Source of the DNA: SFHK01 sp964554795
GTDB lineage: Bacteria; Bacillota; Clostridia; Christensenellales; Aristaeellaceae
Length of the DNA stretch: 64,000 nt
Assembly: GCA_964554795.1 (NCBI GenBank)
Contig: CAZKQB010000008.1
Location: 11,868 to 75,867, forward strand
Direction: 5' to 3'
Shown here: piece after piece, positions 49,506 through 58,923 of the stretch
How positions within the stretch are numbered: position 1 is the stretch's first letter
How the letters are laid out: each line of letters begins with the position of its first letter
Position numbers and translations under genes: made by a program
The notes under the pieces: generated by a model
Told to the model about the DNA's origin: nothing
Seen by the model: the letters and a program-made list of their open reading frames with translations, nothing else
Database searches by the model: none

Positions 49506-51947
49506 ATGAAGGATCTCTATCTGATCGGAAACGCCCACATTGATCCCGTATGGCTCTGGTCATGGCAGGAAGGCTACCACGAGGTGAAGGCCACCTTCCT
49601 CTCGGCACTCGACCGTCTGGATGAATACGACGGTTTCCTCTTCACCAGCGCCTGCGCACAGTATTACGCGTGGCTGGAGCAGGATGCGCCGCAGCTCTTC
49701 CGGCGGCTGAAAAAGGAGGTAGCGCGCGGACGCGTCTGCGTGGTCGGCGGCATGTGGATTCAGCCGGATCTCAACCTTCCCTCCGGCGAATCGCTTGTGC
49801 GCCAGTTGCTGGTCAGCCAGCGCTATTTCCTCTCCCGTTTCGGCCGCGCAGCCACAACCGGCTATAATGTGGATTCCTTCGGCCAGAGCGGCATGCTGGC
49901 TATGCTCTTCCGCAAGGCCGGCATGAAAAACTACGTCTGGATGCGCCCCGGCGACAGTGAAAACCCGGATATTCCGCAGGGTGCGTTCCGCCTGAGGAGC
50001 GCAGACGGCAGCGAGGTCGTTTCCTTCCGCATTCCCTACGAGCATGACGGCTATACCTGCACCAAAAATATCTCTGCCAAAATCGACTTTCTGCGCGAGC
50101 GTGCGAAGCGGACAGGCTTCCCGCAGATGGTCTTCTACGGCGTAGGCAACCACGGCGGCGGGCCGACGAAAAAGCTTCTGAACGAAATCGAAGCGCTGCT
50201 CCCCGCGCAGGATGACGTATGCTACGGCACGCCCGATGCATATTTCGAAGCGATTGCGCCTCTTCGGGATCAGTTGCCCGTTTGGGAGGGCGAATTGCAG
50301 CATCATGCAAGCGGCTGCTACAGCACGTTTTCTCTTGGAAAGCTGGCGGGCCGTCGCGTGGAAAACGCGCTTGTTCGCGCCGAAAAGGGACAGGTGCTGG
50401 CCGACCGTCTGCTGGCCGTACATGCAGATACGAAGACGCTCGCCCAGGCATGGGAGGACGTTCTTTTCAACCAATTCCACGACATTCAATGCGGCTGTTG
50501 CATTCACTCTGCGCTGGAGGATTCCCTCAAACGCTTTGGCGAAGCGGAAACCATCGCCGCACGCGAGGAAAACCGCTGGCTTCAGCGCATCTCCTTCTCC
50601 ATTGATACCTCCGTCTCCGGCGAAGCGCACGCGCCGGATAGAACCAGCTGGCTGATATGGGGACACGCGCCCTACGGCACCCCCCTCGTTATGTTCAATC
50701 CCCACCCGTTCGACTGCACCCTGAAGGCAGCCGTGCATGCGACGATCGCAGATGCTGAAAACGAGACGGGCGATGCCGTCTTCCTTCAGAAGATCCGTGC
50801 CGAGCGCACAAACGGCAAGGATAAATACGATACGCTCGTATACACCCGCGTGCCCGCGATGGGATACACCACCGTGATGCTGCACGAGGGCGAGCCTTCG
50901 CCTGCAGAAGACTGCCCGCTGCGCGTTACATCGACGACGCTTGAAAACGACCGCCTGTGTGCGCGCTTCGAGGAAGCGACCGGCAATCTCGTCAGTCTTA
51001 CGCTGGACGGATGCGAGTCTCTTTCTGCGCCCGCGCGGCTGCTTTTGATGGACATTTCCCACGTCGATACCTGGGCGCACAATGTGTTTGCCTTTGACCA
51101 GGAAATCGGCGTGATCGAGCGTCCAACCTTCACCGTGCTGGAGGAGGGTCCTGTGCGCGCATCGCTGCGCGTGGTTCGCACGAACGGGCGCACCACGGTT
51201 TCGGAAATCTACCGGCTGTACCGGGACGGAGACCAGTTGGAGGTAGACGTGCGGCTGGACTTCCACGAGCAACACACTGTGCTGAAGCTTGAGGTGCCTG
51301 TCGCCTGTGCGTCTCCCTCCGAAATCGCCGAGATTCCGCTCGGCATACAAGCGCGCAAAATGACCGGAAACGAGGAGCCGTGCCAGCGCTGGTGCACGCT
51401 TTCCGGAAGCGAGAACGGCCTTGCCATTCTGAATACAGGCAAGTTCAGCTATTCGGCCAAAGACGGCGCACTGCGCCTGACGCTGGCCAATGGCTCTCTG
51501 TACGCCGACCACTACGGCCAGAGTGAACGCGACGGCACGCAGGAGTTCCTCGATCAGGGCGTGCAGCACTTTACCTATGCGCTGTACCCGTTTACGGGCA
51601 GCTGGATGGACGCAGGCCTGAATCGCCGTGCCGAGCTGCTCAACCAGCCTAGCTTCACCGTGGCCGAAACCTATCATGAGGGCTCGCTTCCGCGCGCATA
51701 TGCCGGCATCCGGCCGCAGGGCGACGAAGTTGTCCTCGAATGCCTGAAGCTCTCCGAGGACGGCACGGGCTATATCGTGCGCCTGCGCGAGCCCGTCGGT
51801 CGAGCCGCACACGGCACGCTGCACATGCCGCTTTTGAACGCGGACATTCCCTACTGCCTTTCGCCGTTCGATATGAAAACCTGGCTTGTCTCGAAGGACG
51901 GGGGCATCGTACGAGAGGTGCTGATCACCGAAATGCCTATCGCTTGA
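49506..51947 (+). CDS. GH38 alpha-mannosidase
   Basis: The 813-residue protein is a full-length GH38 enzyme. The N-terminal NAHIDPVWLWSW gives zinc ligands, GYNVDSFGQSGML holds the nucleophile Asp, FNQFHDIQCGCCI adds a further metal ligand, and long beta domains follow. It lacks a signal peptide and so acts on imported mannosides in the cytoplasm. The RBS GCGGAGG precedes the ATG. The promoter of the next gene overlaps its stop codon. Confidence 0.95.
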   Translation: MKDLYLIGNAHIDPVWLWSWQEGYHEVKATFLSALDRLDEYDGFLFTSACAQYYAWLEQDAPQLFRRLKKEVARGRVCVVGGMWIQPDLNLPSGESLVRQLLVSQRYFLSRFGRAATTGYNVDSFGQSGMLAMLFRKAGMKNYVWMRPGDSENPDIPQGAFRLRSADGSEVVSFRIPYEHDGYTCTKNISAKIDFLRERAKRTGFPQMVFYGVGNHGGGPTKKLLNEIEALLPAQDDVCYGTPDAYFEAIAPLRDQLPVWEGELQHHASGCYSTFSLGKLAGRRVENALVRAEKGQVLADRLLAVHADTKTLAQAWEDVLFNQFHDIQCGCCIHSALEDSLKRFGEAETIAAREENRWLQRISFSIDTSVSGEAHAPDRTSWLIWGHAPYGTPLVMFNPHPFDCTLKAAVHATIADAENETGDAVFLQKIRAERTNGKDKYDTLVYTRVPAMGYTTVMLHEGEPSPAEDCPLRVTSTTLENDRLCARFEEATGNLVSLTLDGCESLSAPARLLLMDISHVDTWAHNVFAFDQEIGVIERPTFTVLEEGPVRASLRVVRTNGRTTVSEIYRLYRDGDQLEVDVRLDFHEQHTVLKLEVPVACASPSEIAEIPLGIQARKMTGNEEPCQRWCTLSGSENGLAILNTGKFSYSAKDGALRLTLANGSLYADHYGQSERDGTQEFLDQGVQHFTYALYPFTGSWMDAGLNRRAELLNQPSFTVAETYHEGSLPRAYAGIRPQGDEVVLECLKLSEDGTGYIVRLREPVGRAAHGTLHMPLLNADIPYCLSPFDMKTWLVSKDGGIVREVLITEMPIA

Positions 51948-51972
51948 CAAAACCACGTATCTGAGGCATAAT
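51944..51972 (+). promoter_or_regulatory. Promoter of the double ThyX gene
   Basis: A perfect TTGACA (51944-51949) overlaps the TGA stop of the mannosidase. CATAAT (51967-51972) lies 17 bases further on. Confidence 0.75.
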
Positions 51973-52010
51973 ACATTGTTTTAAAGCACATGAAAACGGA
52001 GGCGGAACAC

Positions 52011-53315
52011 ATGAAAACGGGCGGAGCCGTAATCCTGTCTGCAAGCGACGCAGGCATTCGCGTTTCGGCAGCGTCAGCGCGCATTTCCACCACAGAGGGC
52101 GGTGCACTGAGTGCCTTTGAAAAGGGCGACGGCGCGGAAAAAGACCTGAAGCTCATTCGAAAGGTGCTCGCCTCCGGCCATCGAACCGTCGTAGAGCATC
52201 AGACCTACACGATCGCCTTTCACGACGTGAGCGTGCTTGCAGAGGAGCTATTGATCGAATGCCGCCTGGCCTCCTATACGGTCAAATCCCGGCGCTACGT
52301 CAATTTTTCCGGTGCGGGCTACGTCGTGCCGGAGGGACTGTCTACCTCGGAGGAAGCAGCCTTCCGCGCGAATATGGATGCGTGCTTTCAGGCCTATGAG
52401 CAGCTGCTTTCGCTGGGCATTCCCCGCGAGGACGCACGCTTCGTGCTGCCCTATTGCTTCAAGAGTAATTTCTACATGACGCTCAACGCCCGGGAGCTCG
52501 CGCATGTGGTCGCGTCGATGCTGAACGGGCGGATGAGCCTTTATCCCGAAATGCGCAGGCTAGGCGAATCACTGAAGGCACAGTTAGACGCGCGCTTCCC
52601 CGGCGTGCTCGACGCGGAGCTCAAGGACGTTCCGGTTTATCACCGCGCCGCCCTGTCTGCAAAGGCAACGCCGCCGCACGTTGTGCATTCGTCAGTCGAC
52701 ATGCGCCCCGCACCCGGCGCAAAGGAAGCGCTGGATCAGGCGCTGCGCTTTTCCGGGCGATTTGAAGCGGAGAATTACCGCTCTCTTGTGCAGGATGTGC
52801 GTCCGCGCGAGCTGGAAGCCATTTCCTATGCCTTCACGGTTCGAAGCATCTCGCTGGCCTGCGTAACCCATTTTGCCCGGCACCGCATGCAGACGCTGCT
52901 GGTGCCCGACGTGGAAACTGCACTTCTCGGCGGCGGCTATGTGCTTCCGGATACGATTGCTGCCAATCCTGATGCGCGGCTTCTTTATACCCGCACATTC
53001 GAAGATAACGCCCGCGCCGTGAAAACATGGATGGACGGCGGCGCGCCGCGCGAAACGCTGGCATATTATGCGCTGGCCGGGTGTACGGTAGACATCATGA
53101 CCGTCATGAATGCTCGCGAGCTCTTGCACTTTCTCAAGCTTCGCACCTGCTCCCGCGCACAGTGGGAAATTCGTCATGCGGCGGAAAGCATGCTTGCCCG
53201 GCTTCAGGACGACTTTCCACAGCTGTTCAAGCTATACGGACCCGGCTGTGCCGTAACCGGGCGCTGCCCGGAAGGACGCTTGAGCTGCGGACGAATTCGG
53301 AAAACGGAGGAATAA
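52011..53315 (+). CDS. thyX: Double-domain flavin-dependent thymidylate synthase-like protein
   Basis: The 434-residue protein holds two ThyX-fold units in tandem, while normal ThyX has ~220-250 residues. The first has IECRLASYTVKSRRY where the family has RHRxxSxNExSxRY: Arg, both Ser, Arg and Tyr remain but RH is EC. The second has ARHRMQTLLVPDV: RHR is intact but the SxRY part is lost. It ends in RTCSRAQWEIRHAAE, with the Arg typical of the substrate site. ThyX makes dTMP with FAD, NADPH and methylene-tetrahydrofolate. GGAGG sets the start at 52011 over 51990. Confidence 0.85.
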   Translation: MKTGGAVILSASDAGIRVSAASARISTTEGGALSAFEKGDGAEKDLKLIRKVLASGHRTVVEHQTYTIAFHDVSVLAEELLIECRLASYTVKSRRYVNFSGAGYVVPEGLSTSEEAAFRANMDACFQAYEQLLSLGIPREDARFVLPYCFKSNFYMTLNARELAHVVASMLNGRMSLYPEMRRLGESLKAQLDARFPGVLDAELKDVPVYHRAALSAKATPPHVVHSSVDMRPAPGAKEALDQALRFSGRFEAENYRSLVQDVRPRELEAISYAFTVRSISLACVTHFARHRMQTLLVPDVETALLGGGYVLPDTIAANPDARLLYTRTFEDNARAVKTWMDGGAPRETLAYYALAGCTVDIMTVMNARELLHFLKLRTCSRAQWEIRHAAESMLARLQDDFPQLFKLYGPGCAVTGRCPEGRLSCGRIRKTEE

Positions 53316-53319
53316 ACGC

Positions 53320-54057
53320 ATGGAACGCAAACCGGTCATCGGCGTTACGCCCTATAAACGCAAGGAAGAGCCCTTTGATCTATACATCCCCGCAGGCATT
53401 ATCGACGCCGTGGAACGCCTTGGCGGCGAGGTGCGTCTGCTCGATTACGAAAAGCTGCGCGCTTACGAGCTGATCGGCGAAGTCGTGCAGCTGGACGGCG
53501 TCATCTTCGCTGGCGGACCGGATGTCGATCCGTCGCTGTACGGCGAGGAAAAGGAGCCCGGCTGCGGCGAAATCAACCGCAAGCGCGACGACATGGAGCT
53601 GAACCTGTTCCCTCTGCTTCTGACGCGTAGTCTGCCCATCCTGGGCATCTGCCGCGGCTGCCAGGTAATCAACGTCGCCTTCGGCGGCACGCTGGTTCAA
53701 GACATTCCAACCACCTACCGCGTAAGCCATCGTCAGGAAAAGGATAGCACGCCGTTCTCCCACAACGTGCTGATTACTGCTGGTACAATGCTTCATAAAA
53801 TCATTGGAAAAACCGTGCTTGCCACCAACAGCTACCATCACCAGTGCGTGAAGGAGCTTGCACCCGGCCTTATCCCAAATGCCTACGCCGCCGAAGGCTT
53901 TGTGGAGGGCTTCGAGGGTGCGCCGAACGGGCCGTTCCTGCTCGCCGTACAGTGGCACCCGGAGACGACGCTGGACGACGACGCAGATTCCATCAAGCCA
54001 TTCGCCGCCTTCATGGACGCTGTACGCGCCTATATGGCCATACCTTGCCACGGCTGA
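53320..54057 (+). CDS. Class I glutamine amidotransferase-like hydrolase (peptidase C26, PuuD-like)
   Basis: The 245-residue protein has VIFAGGPDVDPSLYGE, the nucleophile block LGICRGCQVINVAFGGTL and the His-Glu pair in AVQWHPE, as in gamma-glutamyl-gamma-aminobutyrate hydrolases. It should cleave gamma-glutamyl amides in the cytoplasm, but no polyamine genes are adjacent. It starts four bases after the thyX stop. Confidence 0.92.
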   Translation: MERKPVIGVTPYKRKEEPFDLYIPAGIIDAVERLGGEVRLLDYEKLRAYELIGEVVQLDGVIFAGGPDVDPSLYGEEKEPGCGEINRKRDDMELNLFPLLLTRSLPILGICRGCQVINVAFGGTLVQDIPTTYRVSHRQEKDSTPFSHNVLITAGTMLHKIIGKTVLATNSYHHQCVKELAPGLIPNAYAAEGFVEGFEGAPNGPFLLAVQWHPETTLDDDADSIKPFAAFMDAVRAYMAIPCHG

Positions 54058-54083
54058 GGTTTGTTAAAATCCGCAAAAACCCC

Positions 54084-54112
54084 TTTACCCGCTGCGCGAG
54101 GACGTGTATAAT
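54084..54112 (+). promoter_or_regulatory. Promoter of the T-box-ileS transcript
   Basis: TTTACC (54084-54089) and TATAAT (54107-54112) are 17 bases apart, with transcription likely from about 54118. Confidence 0.7.
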
Positions 54113-54117
54113 AAGAG

Positions 54118-54355
54118 TATACTTGCGTCGATGGGGACAGGGCGCATGGCACGCTTTCCCAAGCGATTCGGAGAATGGTGAAAGTCCGAAGGAAGCGCTT
54201 GTGCCGAATCACCCCTGAGCAGCGGTCTGAACGCGCGTTTGCGCCGGTAGGCACCGCCGGGAGCGCCCGATATTGCGCGCACAAGAGAACGCCCTCGGGC
54301 GTTAATATGGGTGGTACCGCGAGCCATCGTCCCATAGGGATGACGGCTCTTTTAA
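54118..54355 (+). promoter_or_regulatory. T-box leader (isoleucine) controlling ileS
   Basis: The leader has a stem I region, an ATC codon at 54208-54210 in the specifier position (isoleucine), and the T-box sequence GGGTGGTACCGCG at 54309-54321. A terminator follows: GAGCCATCGTCCC pairs with GGGATGACGGCTC (54321-54349), then T's. Uncharged tRNA-Ile should pair with the specifier and T-box and let transcription pass into ileS. Confidence 0.95.
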
Positions 54356-54375
54356 TATGCAGGGAGGATAGACAC

Positions 54376-57300
54376 ATGTTTGAAAAGGTCTCGCCGGATT
54401 TTGACTTTCTGACGCGTGAAAAGGAAGTTCTGAACTTCTGGAAAACAAACAACATCTTCCAGAAATCCATCGATCAGCGCGAGGGCTCCGATGTATTCAC
54501 GTTCTATGACGGCCCGCCTACGGCCAACGGCAAGCCGCACATTGGCCATATCGAAACGCGCGTGTTCAAGGACCTGTTCCCGCGCTACCGCACGATGAAG
54601 GGCATGAAAGTGCTTCGCAAGGCCGGCTGGGATACCCACGGCCTTCCGGTAGAGCTGGAGGTTGAAAAGCTCCTGGGGCTGGACGGCAAGGAGCAAATCG
54701 AGCAGTACGGCATCGAGCCGTTCATTAAAAAGTGCAAGGAATCCGTTTGGAAATACAAGGGCGAATGGGAGCGCATGTCCGACCGCGTCGGCTACTGGGC
54801 GGACATGGAAAGCCCCTATATTACCTATGACAACAAATACATTGAGAGCGTTTGGTGGAGCCTGAAGCAGATTGCCGACATGGGACTTCTGTACAAGGGG
54901 CACAAGGTTGTTCCTTATTGCCCGCGCTGCGGCACTGCACTGTCCTCTCACGAGGTTTCGCAGGGCTACAAGACGGTCAAGGAGAAGTCTGCGTTCGTGC
55001 GCTTCAAGGTAAAGGGCGCCGAAAACACGTGGCTGTACGCATGGACGACCACTCCGTGGACGCTGCCCAGCAACGTCGCGTTGTGCGTAAACCCCGATGA
55101 AGAATACGCAAGGTTCGACTTTGACGGCCGCACCGTTATCATGGCAAAGGCACTGATTCACACGGTTCTGGGCGAGGACGCCGAAATTGCCAACCTCACG
55201 GTCTTCCCCGGCATTGAACTGAAGGGCATGGAATACGAGCCTCTGTTCGATTTCCAGAAGGGCCTTGTGGACAAGCCCGCATGGCGCGTGGTGTGCGACA
55301 GCTATGTCACCATGACCGACGGTACCGGCATTGTCCATCAGGCGCCCGCGTTCGGCGAAGATGACGCACGCGTTGGCCGCGAAAATGACCTTCCCTTCCT
55401 GCAGCTGGTCGACACCAAGGGCGAGCTCACGAAGGAAACGCCGTGGGCGGGCGTGTTTGTGAAAAATGCGGATCCTCTGATTCTGAAGGATCTGGACGAG
55501 CGCGGACTGCTGGTAAAAGCCGCGCCGTTTGAGCACGACTATCCGTTCTGCTGGCGCTGCGACACGCCGCTGATCTATTACGCCCGCTCCACGTGGTTTA
55601 TCCGCATGACGCAGGCGCACGACGCGCTGATGAAATCCAATGCCGCCGTAAACTGGATGCCTGAAAACATCAAGGAAGGCCGCATGGGCAACTTCCTTGA
55701 CAACGTGATCGACTGGGGTCTGTCCCGCGAGCGCTACTGGGGCACGCCGCTGCCGGTATGGCTGTGCAAGTGCGGGCACATGCACGTGATCGGTTCGATC
55801 GAGGAGCTCAAGAAAATGTCCGACAACTGCCCGGACGACATTGAGCTGCATCGTCCCTACATCGATGCCGTTACGCTAAAGTGTGAAAAGTGCGGCGGCG
55901 AAATGCACCGCACGCCCGAGGTCATCGATTGCTGGTACGATTCCGGCTCTATGCCCTTTGCGCAGTGGCATTATCCCTTTGAGAATAAGGAAATCTTCGA
56001 GGAGAACTTCCCCGCCGACTTCATCAGCGAAGCCATCGATCAGACGCGCGGCTGGTTCTACACGTTGACTGCCATCTCTACGCTTCTGTTCAAGCGCGCG
56101 CCGTTTGAGAATGTACTGGTGCTGGGCCACGTACAGGATGCCGAGGGCAAGAAGATGTCCAAGCACATCGGCAACGTCGTGGATCCGTGGAGCGTACTCG
56201 ACAAGCAGGGTGCAGACGCCGTGCGCTGGTACTTCTATGCCAACGGCGCGCCGTGGCTGCCCACTCGCTTCTCCGGCGACCTCGTCAGCGAGATGCAGGG
56301 CAAGTTCATGGGCACGCTTTGGAACACCTATGCGTTCTTTACGCTGTACGCCTCCATCGACAATTATGAGCCTGAAAGAACCAAGGCCGACCCGAAGGAC
56401 TTCACGCTGATGGATCGCTGGGTGCTGTCGCGCCTGAATTCGCTGATCGACTTCGTAGATAAAGGCCTTTCGGAATACAAGGCTACCGAAACCAGCCGTG
56501 CCATCGCACAATTCGTGGACGAGCTGTCCAACTGGTATGTGCGCCTGAACCGCGAGCGCTTCTGGGGAAAGGGACTGGAGGGCTCCAAGCTCGCCGCGTT
56601 CGAAACGCTGTATACGGTGCTCCTCACGCTGAGCAAGCTGCTCGCACCGTACATTCCATTCATGACGGAAAACATCTATCGCAACCTTGCCGTCGGTCAC
56701 CTCACCGGCGCGCCGGAATCCGTGCACCTGTGCGACTTCCCGGTCGCCGACCTGAGCAAGGTGGATAAAGAGCTTGAAGCCGGCATGGCCGAGGTGGAAA
56801 GCGTGGTTCAGCTGGGCCGTGCTGCACGCAACGCTGCGTCGCTCAAGGTACGCCAGCCGCTGTCCCGCTGCTTGGTCAAGGGCAAGCGTCTGTCTGACGA
56901 AATCGCACAGCTGATCAAGAACGAGCTGAACGTAAAGGCTGTCGAGTTCGTGAACGACGCATCCGCTTTCACCACCTACAACCTCAAGCCGCAGATGCGT
57001 ACACTGGGCAAGAAATACGGAAAGCTACTGGGCAAAATCGGCGAGCACCTGAAGACGTTGGACGGAAACGAAGTCGTTTCCACCTTCGCACGCGGCGAAA
57101 CGCTACGTTTCGAGCTGGACGGCACGCCCATTGAGCTGGAAAAGGACGACGTACTCACCAGCCTCACGCAGAAGCCGGGCTTTGAAGCGCAGAGCGAGGG
57201 CGATTACACCGTCGTGCTGGACACGAATCTCACCCCCGAGCTGATTGACGAGGGCTTCCTGCGCGAGGTCATCAGCAAGGTGCAGACGATGCGCAAGGAC

Positions 57301-57507
57301 GCGGGCTTCGAGGTTACCGACCGCATTGCTCTGTCCTATCAGGCAGGCGAGCGGCTGAGCGCCGTAATCGAAAAGGGTAAGGAAGACCTGATGCGCGCCG
57401 TTTTGGCTCTGGCCGTCGAGAGCCGGCCCGCCTCCGATGGCGAGACCGTACGCGAGCAGAACATCAACGGCGAAAAGGCAACGCTGGGAATCAAGGTCGT
57501 ATCCTGA
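54376..57507 (+). CDS. ileS: Isoleucyl-tRNA synthetase
   Basis: The 1043-residue protein is a class I synthetase. It has the HIGH-type motif PPTANGKPHIGHIETRVFK near residue 50, an editing domain (TTTPWTLPSN) and KMSKHIGN as KMSKS. Its length fits the long, IleS2-like form, which can be less sensitive to mupirocin; that type assignment is an inference. AGGGAGG sets the start at 54376; the longer frame from 54175 would run through the T-box and is rejected. Confidence 0.97.
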   Translation: MFEKVSPDFDFLTREKEVLNFWKTNNIFQKSIDQREGSDVFTFYDGPPTANGKPHIGHIETRVFKDLFPRYRTMKGMKVLRKAGWDTHGLPVELEVEKLLGLDGKEQIEQYGIEPFIKKCKESVWKYKGEWERMSDRVGYWADMESPYITYDNKYIESVWWSLKQIADMGLLYKGHKVVPYCPRCGTALSSHEVSQGYKTVKEKSAFVRFKVKGAENTWLYAWTTTPWTLPSNVALCVNPDEEYARFDFDGRTVIMAKALIHTVLGEDAEIANLTVFPGIELKGMEYEPLFDFQKGLVDKPAWRVVCDSYVTMTDGTGIVHQAPAFGEDDARVGRENDLPFLQLVDTKGELTKETPWAGVFVKNADPLILKDLDERGLLVKAAPFEHDYPFCWRCDTPLIYYARSTWFIRMTQAHDALMKSNAAVNWMPENIKEGRMGNFLDNVIDWGLSRERYWGTPLPVWLCKCGHMHVIGSIEELKKMSDNCPDDIELHRPYIDAVTLKCEKCGGEMHRTPEVIDCWYDSGSMPFAQWHYPFENKEIFEENFPADFISEAIDQTRGWFYTLTAISTLLFKRAPFENVLVLGHVQDAEGKKMSKHIGNVVDPWSVLDKQGADAVRWYFYANGAPWLPTRFSGDLVSEMQGKFMGTLWNTYAFFTLYASIDNYEPERTKADPKDFTLMDRWVLSRLNSLIDFVDKGLSEYKATETSRAIAQFVDELSNWYVRLNRERFWGKGLEGSKLAAFETLYTVLLTLSKLLAPYIPFMTENIYRNLAVGHLTGAPESVHLCDFPVADLSKVDKELEAGMAEVESVVQLGRAARNAASLKVRQPLSRCLVKGKRLSDEIAQLIKNELNVKAVEFVNDASAFTTYNLKPQMRTLGKKYGKLLGKIGEHLKTLDGNEVVSTFARGETLRFELDGTPIELEKDDVLTSLTQKPGFEAQSEGDYTVVLDTNLTPELIDEGFLREVISKVQTMRKDAGFEVTDRIALSYQAGERLSAVIEKGKEDLMRAVLALAVESRPASDGETVREQNINGEKATLGIKVVS

Positions 57508-57538
57508 TCTCCCCCCGCTGCAAGACTGGAGGCTATGA

Positions 57539-58258
57539 ATGGGCATAAAGGACTGGTTTGGTCGCCACCGCAAACGGAAAACCGCGTCTGCCGTGGAATA
57601 TGTAGAGGAAGCGGCTATCGGAAATGAATCTCCGGCAGCCGCCCCCGGCGTGTCCGAGACAGAAGCTCCCCTATCCAATGAAAGCCTCGAAACCACCGAG
57701 GTTTTTGAGGCTGATGAAATTATTGCAGCGGAGCCCCTGCCTCGCCTGACGGACATTGATTTTGAAGGTTTCTGGCATGATACCCGCGAATCCGAACGCC
57801 GTCACGTGAGCGCCGCGCCCGATTACCGCATCATCCGAGACGTGGAGCAGGAGCTTGGCTACAAGCTGCCCGCTAGCTATATCGAGCTGATGAAGCAGCA
57901 TAACGGCGGCCTTGTAAACCGCGGCTGGTTCCCAATCCGCCCCGGCGCGCACGACTATGACGACTTTGTTCAGATTACCAACATCCTCGGTATCGGCCGC
58001 GAAGCGCCCTACTCCCTGTGCGGCCGGTTCGGCAGCCGCTATCTCGCCGAGGGCTGGCGGCATAATGCCAACATCGGAGTCGCCATTTGCAACACCATCA
58101 AGCCCGGGCGCGCATTAGTGTTTCTGGATTACCGCAAGTGCGGCGTAAATGGCGAGCCGGAGGTACTGTATTCGGATGCCGAAACGGGAGAAGAAAAAAC
58201 TCTCGCCCGTAATTTTGAAGCTTTCCTTCGCGGACTGTGCAACGGACATTTTGAATAG
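57539..58258 (+). CDS. SMI1/KNR4-family protein
   Basis: The 239-residue protein has a low-complexity acidic N-terminus (~1-85) and a SMI1/KNR4 domain with IRDVEQELGYKLPASYIELM, KQHNGG and GIGREAPYSL. In bacteria this fold often serves as immunity to toxins, but it also occurs in housekeeping proteins; no toxin gene lies nearby. GGAGG precedes the start, and a terminator follows. Confidence 0.85.
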   Translation: MGIKDWFGRHRKRKTASAVEYVEEAAIGNESPAAAPGVSETEAPLSNESLETTEVFEADEIIAAEPLPRLTDIDFEGFWHDTRESERRHVSAAPDYRIIRDVEQELGYKLPASYIELMKQHNGGLVNRGWFPIRPGAHDYDDFVQITNILGIGREAPYSLCGRFGSRYLAEGWRHNANIGVAICNTIKPGRALVFLDYRKCGVNGEPEVLYSDAETGEEKTLARNFEAFLRGLCNGHFE

Positions 58259-58301
58259 AGCCAGTTCCCGGAATACTTTCTCAAGCATTTTGAATGCAAA
58301 A

Positions 58302-58345
58302 GCCGACTGCAGACGGATTTTCTCCGCGCCGCAGTCGGCCTTTTT
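58302..58345 (+). terminator. Terminator after the SMI1/KNR4 gene
   Basis: GCCGACTGC (58302-58310) pairs with GCAGTCGGC (58331-58339), followed by C and five T's. Confidence 0.88.
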
Positions 58346-58365
58346 GCGATTCTGCCTTTATTCTT

Positions 58366-58857
58366 CTATGACAACTCATATCGGCATTCATCTGCCGCTG
58401 TTTCCTTGACCTCCGGAAGCGTTACATACCGCCACGCCAAGCAAAACATCCCGAAACACCTCAAGCGCCATTTTACCTTCCGCGCATGATGTCTGCTTTC
58501 CAACGGTTCTACCTCCGGCCTCATAACCGCATGTGCATGAACAAGGTTTGCCTGCATGATAATCGGCCGCCCTTCACCAGGCGCTCCACTGATGTCCTCA
58601 AGACAACTCAAATGGCGGCACCACTCCCATAAAAAGTGATGCATCTCCTGTCTGTCGCCGGGATGCAACCGATCATCCTAAAGCGCCTTCAGCGTCGACC
58701 GGTAGGGATTCGCATAAATCGCGTTCCCAAGGTACAGACTTAGCGATTCACTGCAGTAAACTGTCACGCCTGCGGACAGAAATTCGCATCCCTTTCCCGT
58801 AACCTCCGCAAGGCAGTCCAGCACCTACTTGCCTTCGACGTTCAATGTGGTGATTCA
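58366..58857 (-). pseudogene. Decayed gene with two in-frame TAG codons
   Basis: On the minus strand one reading frame keeps protein-like composition across two amber stops, at 58824-58826 and 58678-58680. It reads VLDCLAEVTGKGCEFLSAGV in the middle and HPGDRQEMHHFLWEWCRHL near the end. No intact start is seen. I do not recognise the family. It lies downstream of the ABC transporter genes. Confidence 0.55.
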
Positions 58858-58923
58858 TTCTCAATTCCCTTACTGGAGCAAGGCGGAATCCAATCCTCCA
58901 TTCGACATTTCTTCCCGTGCGTC

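Noticed and set aside
49560..51956. 798-codon minus-strand frame
   Set aside because: It is the antisense shadow of the GH38 gene, caused by high-GC codon bias.
54175..54375. N-terminal extension of IleRS
   Set aside because: These codons lie in the T-box leader; the real RBS is just before 54376.
54352..55851. 499-codon minus-strand frame across the start of ileS
   Set aside because: It covers the T-box terminator and the IleRS start; its composition is that of a shadow.
57539..58857. Polymorphic toxin-immunity module around the SMI1/KNR4 gene
   Set aside because: No toxin, secretion gene or repeated immunity genes are nearby; the neighbouring decayed frame shows no toxin motif.
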